Assembly (NCBI GenBank): GCA_964422415.1
Contig: CAYRBI010000011.1
Span: 5,924 to 69,923, forward strand
DNA: 64,000 nt
Direction of reading: 5' to 3'
From: OLB16 sp964422415
GTDB lineage: Bacteria; Hinthialibacterota; Hinthialibacteria; OLB16
Shown: one piece after another, positions 8,302 through 19,000 of the stretch
Numbering within the stretch: the stretch's first letter is position 1
How the letters are laid out: each line of letters opens with the position of its first letter
The notes under the pieces: model-generated
Databases searched by the model: none
What the model saw: the letters and a program-made list of their open reading frames with translations, nothing else
Told to the model about the DNA's origin: nothing
Position numbers and translations under genes: made by a program

Positions 8302-9801
8302 AACCGCCCCAGCCTTCTTCCAGGCCTGGATGAGACTTTCCCATTCACCCGCATATTCCATGTGAAGGAAGAAGAAGAAGTCCGCTAAGAGAATCACATA
8401 AGAGGCGGGCGAGGAAGAGAGCAAGCGGATTTCGAATCCATCCCGAGGGTGGTTTATAGAGAACTCGAGCGGCGCCACCTCCTTGCGCCAGTCTGGATGC
8501 AACCAGGGCTCCTGGTTCTTCCCGGATTCGCCCGTCAGCATCACTTCCCAATACAGAGGCAAGACCAAGAAATCTGGAGAAACAACTCCCGCCAAGATGG
8601 CGTCCTTTGCCAACTCGGCGAAATGTTCTTTAAGCCCCTGAGGTTCTGGTCCGGGGGGACTGCCCTGAGCAGCTGCCCCAAACACAATCCGGTCCTCGAT
8701 CACAAGGCGTTGCATGTCCTTTCCAAGCGGTCCCAAATCATTCAGAAGGCATCCCAACCGGTCAGAGATCTCCTGGCTCACAGGGGCGGGGGAAGTGGCT
8801 ACCGCGACTGGGCGTTCAACCGCACCACCCACATTCCAAGAACGGGGTGAATTACCCTTCCCTTCTGGAATCTCCACTCCAAAGGCATAGGGCTGGTCTA
8901 CAGAATCCGTTCCGTCAGTTCCTCCACTCAACAGGTCCAGCCCTCCCCCCGCTACCACCAGATCCGCATCGGTGGGAATGGAGTCCAGTAGATCGGGATT
9001 GAGCGGGCGGAAAGGAGACCTTCTGGCTGAGGGCAAAAAGGATTTGGCCGCGAGGCGAATCTCCAATCCTACCGGAAGGCTCTGAACCGAGATCTCAAAA
9101 CGGTCGATTCCCCTCCGCGCCAGGAAATGGTTCGGTGTCTTGTTATCTGGCCGCCACCCGATGAGCGCATCGGGATGAACCATGGAGGGTGGCTCAGGAG
9201 GACTGTCAAGGCTCTCCAAATAACCTTGAATAAGGAACATGTTTGGAGAAATAAGCAGGTGATGGTCCCCCTTGAGAAGATGCAGTTGCTGTCCAGGCAG
9301 GATCAGCGAGGTGAGCGGATACCCCCTGAGCTTGCGTTCGTTCACCAGGCCTTGCCCTGGGGAGCAAGAAGCAATCATGGTATTTACAAGGGGATCAACA
9401 GCCGCATGGTCCTTTAACGCCAATCCAATCATCCAAACAGTCTGCTCCACCTCCCAGGAGTATCTTGAGGGCCACTTCGCCACAAGGAACTCATCGACCG
9501 CCGGAGCGAAACACAACTGGAAAATGGATGCCATGGAAGAATCCATCGAACTGGAGATGTGATCGAGGATCTGGGATGAAATTTGGTTTCCCGCGGGACT
9601 AGTCGGAGGTGAGGTGGCAAGGAATTGGGTCCATATGCCGGGACGTACACGCAGGAAAACGGATGTCCGTGAGTCGGGAATAAGCCCCAGGTCAATCTCA
9701 CCACTCGCGGATTGGGGTTGACTCAGACGAATGGCCGCGGAACAGGGTAATGTGAACAGAGATAACAGGAAGACACACCCACAGAGGATTTTCCCCCCCA
9801 C
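8218..9801 (-). CDS. Secreted protein of unknown function
   Basis: About 527 residues with the start placed at GTG 9801, which gives a clean signal peptide (ILCGCVFLLSLFTLPCSA) and a GGAGGG-like site upstream. The frame stays open to 9945, but that extension is translated from a GC-rich palindrome and is unlikely to be real. The mature protein has several alternating hydrophobic strands and a Pro-rich character, and looks like a surface or periplasmic protein; I recognise no domain. The C-terminal 28 residues (Pro/Gly/Ser/Arg-rich) are read from the palindrome at 8214-8301, suggesting that the repeat landed in the 3' end and extended the gene. It lies directly downstream of the giant secretin gene on the same strand, so it could be an extra product of the T2SS operon. 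Confidence 0.7.
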   Translation of the reverse strand: MGGKILCGCVFLLSLFTLPCSAAIRLSQPQSASGEIDLGLIPDSRTSVFLRVRPGIWTQFLATSPPTSPAGNQISSQILDHISSSMDSSMASIFQLCFAPAVDEFLVAKWPSRYSWEVEQTVWMIGLALKDHAAVDPLVNTMIASCSPGQGLVNERKLRGYPLTSLILPGQQLHLLKGDHHLLISPNMFLIQGYLESLDSPPEPPSMVHPDALIGWRPDNKTPNHFLARRGIDRFEISVQSLPVGLEIRLAAKSFLPSARRSPFRPLNPDLLDSIPTDADLVVAGGGLDLLSGGTDGTDSVDQPYAFGVEIPEGKGNSPRSWNVGGAVERPVAVATSPAPVSQEISDRLGCLLNDLGPLGKDMQRLVIEDRIVFGAAAQGSPPGPEPQGLKEHFAELAKDAILAGVVSPDFLVLPLYWEVMLTGESGKNQEPWLHPDWRKEVAPLEFSINHPRDGFEIRLLSSSPASYVILLADFFFFLHMEYAGEWESLIQAWKKAGAVDLTPPPPSPNGRGGNSPSSPGERGAGG

Positions 9802-9893
9802 CTCAACCCTCCCCCGCCAGGGGGGAGGGAGCAAACACACACTAAAGTGTGAACTCCGAACAATCCCCTCCCCCTGGCGGGGGGTAGGGGGGG
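9790..9893. repeat. GC-rich palindromic repeat at a gene start
   Basis: Inverted arms CTCCCCCGCCAGGGGGGAGG (about 9808-9830) and a near-complement CCTCCCCCTGGCGGGGGG (about 9867-9885) enclose a ~40-bp AT-richer loop containing ACTTTAGTGT-like sequence. It overlaps the proposed translation start of the secreted protein gene and contributes its purine-rich ribosome-binding region. Same compositional class as the elements at 8214 and 33051. Confidence 0.6.
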
Positions 9894-10057
9894 AAGACCG
9901 CCTCAGATAAAAACAAAAGGCTTTGGAAGACTTCCTCTCGCACATGCGTAGATCAACTCAATGTGGGGATCGTTTGACACCAAAGCGGTGACATCCTAGT
10001 TCCCAGCCCAGGTCCCATGGATATCTCCGGGACCTGGGCTGTAAAAGTCCTTCCAGA

Positions 10058-13000
10058 TTACCGGGGCGGTTGCGGTTGCGGTGGTTCAGGAACCACCATC
10101 TCCGGCATGGCCGGATTTACATCTACACTCTCACCCACAAACTCCTCGGGCCAATCTCCATTGATGAGATCGACCTTCTTTAGAACTTGTGAGGAGGTTC
10201 TGTTTCTGGACATCTCAGTCGCCATGAGCACATCCGCCTGGCTATTGAGAATGTAGGGTGTAATAAAGGTGAGCAATTCCACCTTCTCCGAGGAACGGGC
10301 TTTGTTCGTAAAGACTTTGTTCCCCACATAGGGCAACCGGTTAAGGAACGGTACCTTGTGCACCTGATCGGCCACCTGTTCGGAGATCACACCCGCGAGA
10401 ACCGCTGTGTGATGGTTCTCAACCTGCAGATTGGTTTTGAACTCCCGGTCTGTAAAGGTGTAGGCCTGTCCATTCAGCGGTTCTACCGTAGGATCGATAG
10501 CTCCGTCAGTCAGGTTGATACTCAAACTGACCACGGTTTGGGAATTGATGTGTGGCGTCACCTGGAGCGTGAGTCCCAGTTTCTCATATTCAACCGATGT
10601 GTTCGTAGAACCACCACTCGTCACATCAATGCTCTTGATCGTAGGAGTTCGTGTTCCCACTCTCACCAAGGCTCTTTGATTGTTGGCCGTGAGAATGCTT
10701 GGTCTGGACTGAACATTCACCTTCCGGTTGCTTTCCAGGAAGTTGACCACCGCATTGAAGGAGGTGGAGTTCAGCGAGAAGAATTGGAGATTCTCCGCCG
10801 CCGAGTTCAAGATAGAAGTCCCATAGGAATTCGTATCGATGAGCTCACTACGGTCATTATCGAAGCTGAGAACCTCGCGGTTGCCAATGGTCACCGATCC
10901 CACATTACCCGTGGTGGGATCCACACCCCACTTGATACCCTGATCACAATCATCTCCCAGGGTAACCTCGACAATCAGGGTCTCTAACAGAACCTGTTGA
11001 GTAGGTGCATCCAAGGATTCGATCAGTTTCTCGACCGAAGGGCGGTACATCTCGGGTGTGATGACCAGCAATGAGTTGGTGCGTGTATCGGCCTCGATAC
11101 GCACCTTTCCAATCAGGTTACTGAAGGAACCACCACCCGTACCACCACCACCGCCACCACCACCGAAGAAGTCGTTAAAGAAGAATCTTCTCCGGTTGCT
11201 TTCCGCATTCTCATCGGGCTTGAAGAGGTCAGTCAGGAGTTTCTGCAGGTCCTGCGCCAAGGCATTCTTGACCGGGATGAGATTAGTCCTTCCCGATTGC
11301 ACCGAGGGTTTATCAAGTTCCTTGAGCATCTGTTCGATGACATCGAAAGCCCGTGGTGAGGAGGCCATGACAATGATCGAGTTGGTGGTCGCATCGGCGG
11401 TGACACGCACCTTGCCGGACAACCCGCTGATCGCGGCCTCGCGCTCGATCGGATAGTAATAACCACCCTGATAATCGGTGTCGCTGAAGAGGTTCTGCAG
11501 GGTCTTGGCAAGGGTCTCAGCTTCGCCATTCTCGATGTGGTAGACCTTGGGTCCCTCCAGGTTGGGGGCCTGGATATCCAGGGCATCGATCAGGTCGGCC
11601 ACCTGGTTCATGTCCTGCGGCTCAGCAGTGACAATCAAGGCGTTCAACCGCGAGTCCGCGATGATGGTCACCTGGCCCTCGGTCAGGGCTTCTGTCCGCC
11701 GTCCACTAAAGAAGTAATCATCATAATAGTTCCGCCGCCGTGAACGCCCGCCCGTCTCGCTACCCGGGTTAAAGAGACCCTGTAAGCGTTCCGAGAGGAC
11801 ACTGGCATCGGCGTTCTCCAAGGTGAAGATCTCGACTACGCGCTTACGGCCCTCACGTGTATCGAGTTCCTTGATGAGACGGCGCACCCATTCCATGTCA
11901 CGTGGATCGGCGATGACCAACAGGGCATTCGCCCAATCATCGGCCACAATCTTAGCAGGTGTACCCATGCGTGCGGCAGCTTGTGTAAAGAGCTGTGTGA
12001 TTTCGGTGGCCAGATCTTGTGCCCGCGCATATTCGAGGAAGAACACCTCGGGTTTACGGTTGGAGAGAGACTCGGCATCGAGTTCCTTGACGATCCGTCC
12101 CAGCTGGTGGACTTCATCACTGGCGCCAATGATGACCAGCGAATTGGCTTCCGTATCAGAGAAGGAGAGCAATGGCAACTTGTTCTTGCGTGGACGTTGG
12201 GTGTTGAACTGGGTGATGATGGCCTGCAAGGGAGCCGAAATCGCTCCAGCTTTGGAGTTTTCAAGCGCGAATACCTCGGAGGCCAGATCCTCACGCTGGC
12301 TCTGCTCATCCAGCTCCTTGATGATTTCGGTCAGCTTCTGCACATTCGAATCGGTGTCAGCGATGATGATCGAGTTCGAGTCGGCATGAGATGTGATTGC
12401 GGCGGATTGACTGAGAGTCGTGCGTAAGGACTGCGCCAGAGCAATGGCATCAGCGTTCTTCAATTTGAGAATATGCACCCGGCGAAGTCCCCCCTCGGGT
12501 GAGTCGAGGGTCTTAATCATCTGTTCGATGATGGCCCGGTCGGAGGGATTGGCCATCACCAGCAGGGCGTTGTTCTCGGCGTTAGACACAATCCTCGCGG
12601 CGTTCCCCCCGGTACTGATCTGGGACATGATCTGGGTAATTTGGGTTCCCACCTGAACCGCCTGAGCATTCTCCAGGAAGTAAGTCTTGGGCTCGCGCTC
12701 CCGGAGATTGTCTTTATCGAGTTCCGCCAACAGAGTGGACAACTGATCCACTTCATCCGTGGGCCCAATGATGATAATCGAGTTGGTGCTGGCATCGGAA
12801 GTCACACGGGTCATGGGCCGTTGTGCACGTCCCTTGCGGATTGAAATGTGCGCGGCGAATTCGCTGAGGGTGGTATCCACCACGGTCGAGGTGGTGTTAC
12901 GCAAGGGGATCACCTTGGTGATGAGCTCACCTTCCATACCGGGTGTATCCAGTTGCTCGATGAGCTTGCCCAGCTCCTCGATATTGGCCTTGGTGTCGGT

Positions 13001-16000
13001 GTAGATGATGGCGTTAGAGGGCACATCGGCAAAGATCTTCGCCGTGGGGCCCGCCACCGCACGGACATTCACCACCAGAGATTGGGCATCCGCGTTCTTG
13101 AGACGGAAAACATGAGTTTCCACTCCAGGAGCCTGGGTTTGATCCAGAGTCACCAGGAGTTCTTGAGCACGCAGGATATCGGCCTTGGAGGCCAGGATAA
13201 TGAGTGAGTTGGACTCCGCCTCGGCGATCACTCGTGGGAGGTTTTGCCCCTTCTTGTCCAAGATTAAAAGCTGCTCCAAGACGGGAGCAAGAGTGATGGC
13301 ATGGGCCTTCTGGAGAGGGACGATCTTGGGTTCCCGGTCAACCAGAGATTCGGCATCCAGATCCTTAACCAAACCCAATACCAGGTTGACCTCATCCGTG
13401 GGGCCAATGATGACAATCGAGTTGGAGGAGGCATCCGAGGTGACACGGGTTAGTGGACGCGACGCACGTCCCTTACGGACAGAGATGTGCTGCACGAATT
13501 CGCTGATCGTGTTGTCCACTATGGTTGCGTTGTTGTTCTTGAGAGGCACAACCTGGGTGATGAGCTCACCCTCCAGACCAGGAGCATCTAACTGTTCGAT
13601 CAGTTTGGCCAACTCCTCGATATTAGCGGTCGTATCGGTATAGACCAGCGAATTGGAGGTGATATCGGCGAAGAGTTTCGCTGTTGGCCCAACCACCGCG
13701 CGTATATTTGGCACGAAGGTTTGCGCATCCGCATTCTTGAGACGGAAGACATGGGTCTGAACCCCCGGAGCCTCGGTCTGATCCAGGGTCTTCAGGAGCT
13801 CTTGGGCACGATCGATATCCTGTTTGGAGGCCAGGAGGATAAGCGAGTTGGACTCTGGCTCGGCAAACACACGTGGGACATTCTCGCCTTTCCGGTCGAC
13901 GATCAGGAGTTCCTCCAGAATGGGAGCAAGCGTGACCGCATGGGCTTTCTGGAGCGGTATAATCCTGGGTTCCCGGTTATAAAGCGTTTCCGCATCGAGC
14001 TTCGCGATCAACCCCTTCACCAGATCGACCTCATCCGTGGGGCCGATGATGACCACCGAGTTCGAATCGCCATCCGAAGTTACACTGGTCAAGGGCCGAT
14101 GGGAGCGTCCTTTCCGGAGAGCGATTTGCTCCACGAAATTATCCAGGGTGTTATCGATCACCTCGGCGTTCGAATTCTTCAGCGGAATCACCTGTGTAGT
14201 GATCTCACCCTCCATCCCCGGGACATCCAACTGCTCGATTAACTTGGCCAACTCCTCGATATTGGCGGTCGTATCGATGTAGATCAGAGAGTTGGAGGCG
14301 GCATCAGCGAAGAGTTTGGCATCTTCTCCGGCGACAATGCGCACATTGTCCAACAAGGTCTCCGCATCCGCGTTTTTGAGCCGGAAAACATGCCTCTCCA
14401 CCCCTGGGGTCTCGGTTTGATCGAGAGTCACCAGGAGTTCCTCGGCACGCAGAATGTCGGCCTTGGGGGCGAGGATAATCAACGAGTTGGAGTTGGGCTC
14501 GGGCAACACCTGTGGGATGTTCGATCCCGTGCGGTCCATCACCAGGAGTTGTTCCAGTACCGGAGCAAGAGTCACGGCCTTGGCCTTGCGCAATGGAATG
14601 ATCTTGGGCTCACGCTCAAAGAGAGACTCTGCATCCAGCTGTTGTATCAATCCCAGCACCTGATCGACCTCATCGGTGGGACCATAGATGATGAGTGAGT
14701 TCGAGGCCGGATCGGTCATGACCTGGGTCATGGGTTGCGTCATCCCTTTAGTCTGCGCCTGATAGCTGATGAACTGCTGAAGTGGCGTTGACAGAGAGGT
14801 TACCGAGGTGTTCTCCAGACGGCGGATCTTGGAGATAACCTCGCCCTTGGCCAGATCGATCTGGTCGATGAATTGCTTGACCTTCTCCAAAGATTCAGGG
14901 GTATCGGTCACGATCAGCATGTTGGTGCCCGGTTCGGCGAAGGCCTTGCCACGCACTGAGAGAACCGGCGGAGCAAGATTCTTGGACAGGTTCGCCGCCG
15001 AGGCACGCTTCAGGTCATAAATCCGTGTCTCCAACCCACCGGTTTCGGGCACATCGATCTTCTGCAAGATGGTCTCCAGGCGTTTTACATCCCGCTCGGG
15101 GGCGATCACGATCAATGAGTTCGAGGTCGGCTCGGCGATGATTGCGGAACGGACACCACCGACATTGGATTGAGCCAACATTGTTGCCAATTGGTTGATG
15201 AATTGTTGGGCCTGGATGTACTTGAGCGTGAAGATGTGTGGCTCACGTCCCGCTACATCCTGGGTATCCAGTTGGGTGATCAGCGCCTCGATGGTTTTCA
15301 CTTCGTCCGTAGGACCGAAGATGATCACGGCATTGGTGGAAGTTTCCGCAAAAACCCCCGACCGGGGGGAGGTACGCCCCTTGCGGGTGGCATCCAGGCT
15401 CAAGAAGTTTAAGATCGGAGCCACCATGGTCGCGGCTTGACCATAATCGAGTTTGCGGATCCGGGTCGTGATTCCGCCACCCTTCTGAGCCAGTTCCTTA
15501 ACCACCTTGCCGATACGCTGAATGACATCACGGGTGTCAATCACCACCAATGAATTGGTGGAGGCATCACTGGCAAGTTCTCCTTGAGGGCCTGAGAGGG
15601 TCTTCAGATAGGTGACCAGCTGAGCCGCATTCACTCCCTCGACCGGGAAGATCTCCACTTCCAATCCCGCTGCATTGGGGATATCCAGCTTGGCGACAAG
15701 CTCATCCAGCCGTTTCAAATCGGTATCAGACCCAATCGCAATCAGCGAATTGGTGAATTGATCCGAAATTACCGTGGTCTGAACAGTACCTGCGGTTGTA
15801 CGGGCTGTCCGGAATACCTGGCTGAGTTGATTCGCCAATTGCATGGCCTTGGTATACTTCAGGAAGAAGAGCCGTACATTGCCTCCCGCCTTCCCGGCTG
15901 CCTCCAGCTGCTCCACGATCTCCAAGGCCGGTTTTACTTCCTCCGTGGGGCCAATAATGATGATCGAACCCGAGGTGGGTTCCGAGTAAGCATACATCGA

Positions 16001-19000
16001 GGGACGGGTCTTGTTCTTCTTGGTCATCATCTGCGTGGACAGACTGGTGACCACGGTAACCACATTCGCGGGTTCGATCTGATGCAACGTCCGAACCTTG
16101 GTCACCCATTCACCGGTCGCACCGGAGGTGTCCAGATCTGCCACGATCTTCTCCAAGCGTTCGACTTCGGGCGTGATATCGCGAATGATGAGTGAGTTCG
16201 AGTTGTTATCGTAGGAAACAAACCCGCGCGGGGACTTCAAGGTGTAGATGGGGGTATAGATGCTGACCGCGGGTGCATTCTTGACCGGCACAATCTTGGT
16301 GCACAGGTTCTTGGCATCGCTGGTGTCGAGAACCGCGATGAGTTTCTCCAACCGTTGAATCGAGGCCGTGGTATCCCGGATTACAATCGAGTTGGATGCG
16401 TAGTCATAGGTGACATAACCACGTGGGGATTTCAATGTGTATATTGGGTAATAGACACTACTAGCGGGTGCATCCTTAAGGTTGATGATCTTAGTGATCA
16501 AATCCCCCGCGTCAGCGACATCGAGCTTCTCGATTATAGACCGTATCTTTTCGATATCATTCGGTTGAGCGAGCACCATGATCAGGTTGATCCGGTCATC
16601 GGGGAGTATCAGCGTTGTAGCGCCCCCCTTGGCCAGTGTAGGCATCAGAGACCGTATCCCCACCGCGACTGTCGAGGCGATGCCATTCTTGATCTGAATA
16701 AATTCGGGCTTTTGGTCCTGCCACTGGAGTTTGTCCAGTTCTTGAGCGATGCGTTCAATTTCTTTGACATCATCCTCACGGCCAATGGCAATGATCGCCT
16801 GTGAGGAGGGATCCACCGAAATCACCGGACGGGCTCGTGACTGGCCCTTCGCAGTCACGATACGTTCCACATACTGCGAGAGTGGTGTAAAGATGGCGTA
16901 GATATTGGTGGTCTTCAACTCGATCACATGGACCACGAAGTTTTCCTTGCTCTCGGCGGTATCCAATTTTTCGATGATCGGCAAGACACGGTTGACACTA
17001 TCCGTGCTATCGAGAATCAGCAGGCTGTTGGTGCGTGCATCCGGCAGCGACTTGCCCGCCTCGGAAAGAAGCGGCTGGATTATGGATGAGAGAGTAGTAG
17101 CCTCGGCGTTCTCAAGACTTAACAGCTTTTGGGTGAGCAGCCCCGTACCGGGCACATCCATGGCCTTGACAATCTCCTGGATCTTGGAGGCATCCGCCGG
17201 GGAACCGGCCACAATCAACATGTTCAGGCGCGCATCAGGTGTGATGCTGGGCGGATTCTGCTGGCTGGTCAGATTGGTCTTAATGGCAGTAAGCCGGCTG
17301 GCGACCAGAGTGGCCTCAGCGTTCTTCAGATAGATAAAAGTCGGCTTGGAACCGGCGAAGGTAACCTTGTCCAGCTTCTCCGCCAGAGCAAGAAGATCCT
17401 TCACGTCGTCCCTCTCGCCCAGAAAGATCAAGCGGGAGGTGTAGGGTTCAAGTTGAACCAGAGTCCTGGCCCGGGCTTTCCCTTTCTTCATCGCAAGATT
17501 GTTGGCGTATGTGTAAAGTGTATCGTGTAGGTAGTAGATGTTCGCCGACTGAGATTGGTAGATCTCAAGCACCAGGTCTTCGATTCCTTCGGAGGTGTCT
17601 AGCTTCTTGATGAAGGGCATCAGGCGCTCCACATTCGCCTTGGTATCGAGAATAACGAGGCTGTTGGAACGGTAATCTGGAATGACCTTGCCCGCACCGG
17701 TCATGAGCTGCGATATGGTGCTATAAAGATATGAGACTTCAGCGTTCTCCAATTTGACGATCGTTGGCTCGAAGGTCTCGCCACTGGGGGCATCGAGCCC
17801 CTGGATGAGGTCAATCACCTTGGTCACATCGGCCGGAGAAGCCGCGACCAACAGGGAGTTCATGCGGGCATCCGGGATGATGAGCGGTGGATTCTGCTTG
17901 TTGGTTATGGTTGTGATGACCTGACTTATCTGCGAGTAGACCTCGTTGGCCTTGGCATTCTTGAGTTGAACGACCCGGGGTTTCGAATCGCCCAGGGCCA
18001 TCACATCCAATTTGTCCGCCATCTCCACCAGCTGTTTGACATCTTCCTTCTTGCCAAAGATCAGGACGGAAAGAGAGGTCGGTTCCAGAATGATCCGTGC
18101 CTTGGACTTAGCTTTCCCGCTGAACTGCGCGAGCTGAGTGGAAAACTCATCCAGCGCGCTCTTGGCCGAATAGATACTCGCGGCCTTGAAGTGCTTAACC
18201 TCGAAGATAATGTCCTTACTTTCGATGGGTTGATCCAGTTCCTTTATAATTCCCTGGATCTGCTCAATCGCCGCGGTGGAATCGCGGATAATCAGACGGC
18301 TGGAGGCATCATCGGGAACCATCCCACTGCTGGTGGAGGGGAGCAAGGTCCGGATCGCCGATACAAGGGTCGAGGGGACGGTGTTCTCGATGGGAATCAT
18401 CTTGATCGTCTTGGTTTCGGCCCCTTCACTATCGAGGACATCAATCCACTGTAACAAACGGGCCTGGTCCTCAGGCCGGGCCGAGATCACCAGCGCATCC
18501 AGACGTGGTAGCTGCACCAGCTGCGGAGCCGAACCGGCCGGATAGGCAGCGGTCACAAACTGGTACAAGTCGGTGTAGAGCTGCGCGGCGGTGGTCCGCT
18601 TGGGGTAGATGATAAGCGGTTTGGAATCACGCCGGGTGGTCTGCTCCACAGCGGTCATAACTGAGACTACATAGGGAATCTGCGCCGCCGGTCCACGCAG
18701 TGAGATGGAGCGCGTGACCGGATTGTCCTGGTAAGTCACACCTGGTTTGTCACCAGGTTTACCCTCCTGCGCCACCCGCCGCTCCAGGAAAGATTTCGCC
18801 GCCGCAATTAGATCAGCTGGCTTGGCCAGGTTATAAGCAAACTCCTGAGAGGTCAGGTTGGTGCTCTGCGCACGTGGGATATCGATCCCGGCCAAGATGG
18901 TAGTCAACGCTGTGATCTCTTCCTGAGGACCACGCATAACCAGATTATGATTGACTGGATCCACACGGAAGGTAGTTAAAGGCACATACTCCGGACGTCC

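Noticed and set aside
9802..9945. Upstream 48 codons of the secreted protein gene (start at 9945)
   Set aside because: They are translated from a GC-rich palindrome and would place the signal peptide in the middle of the protein.
12700..14860. Regularly spaced repeats resembling a CRISPR or satellite array
   Set aside because: The period (639 bp) is far too long for CRISPR, copies are diverged, and everything lies in one open reading frame coding for secretin N domains.
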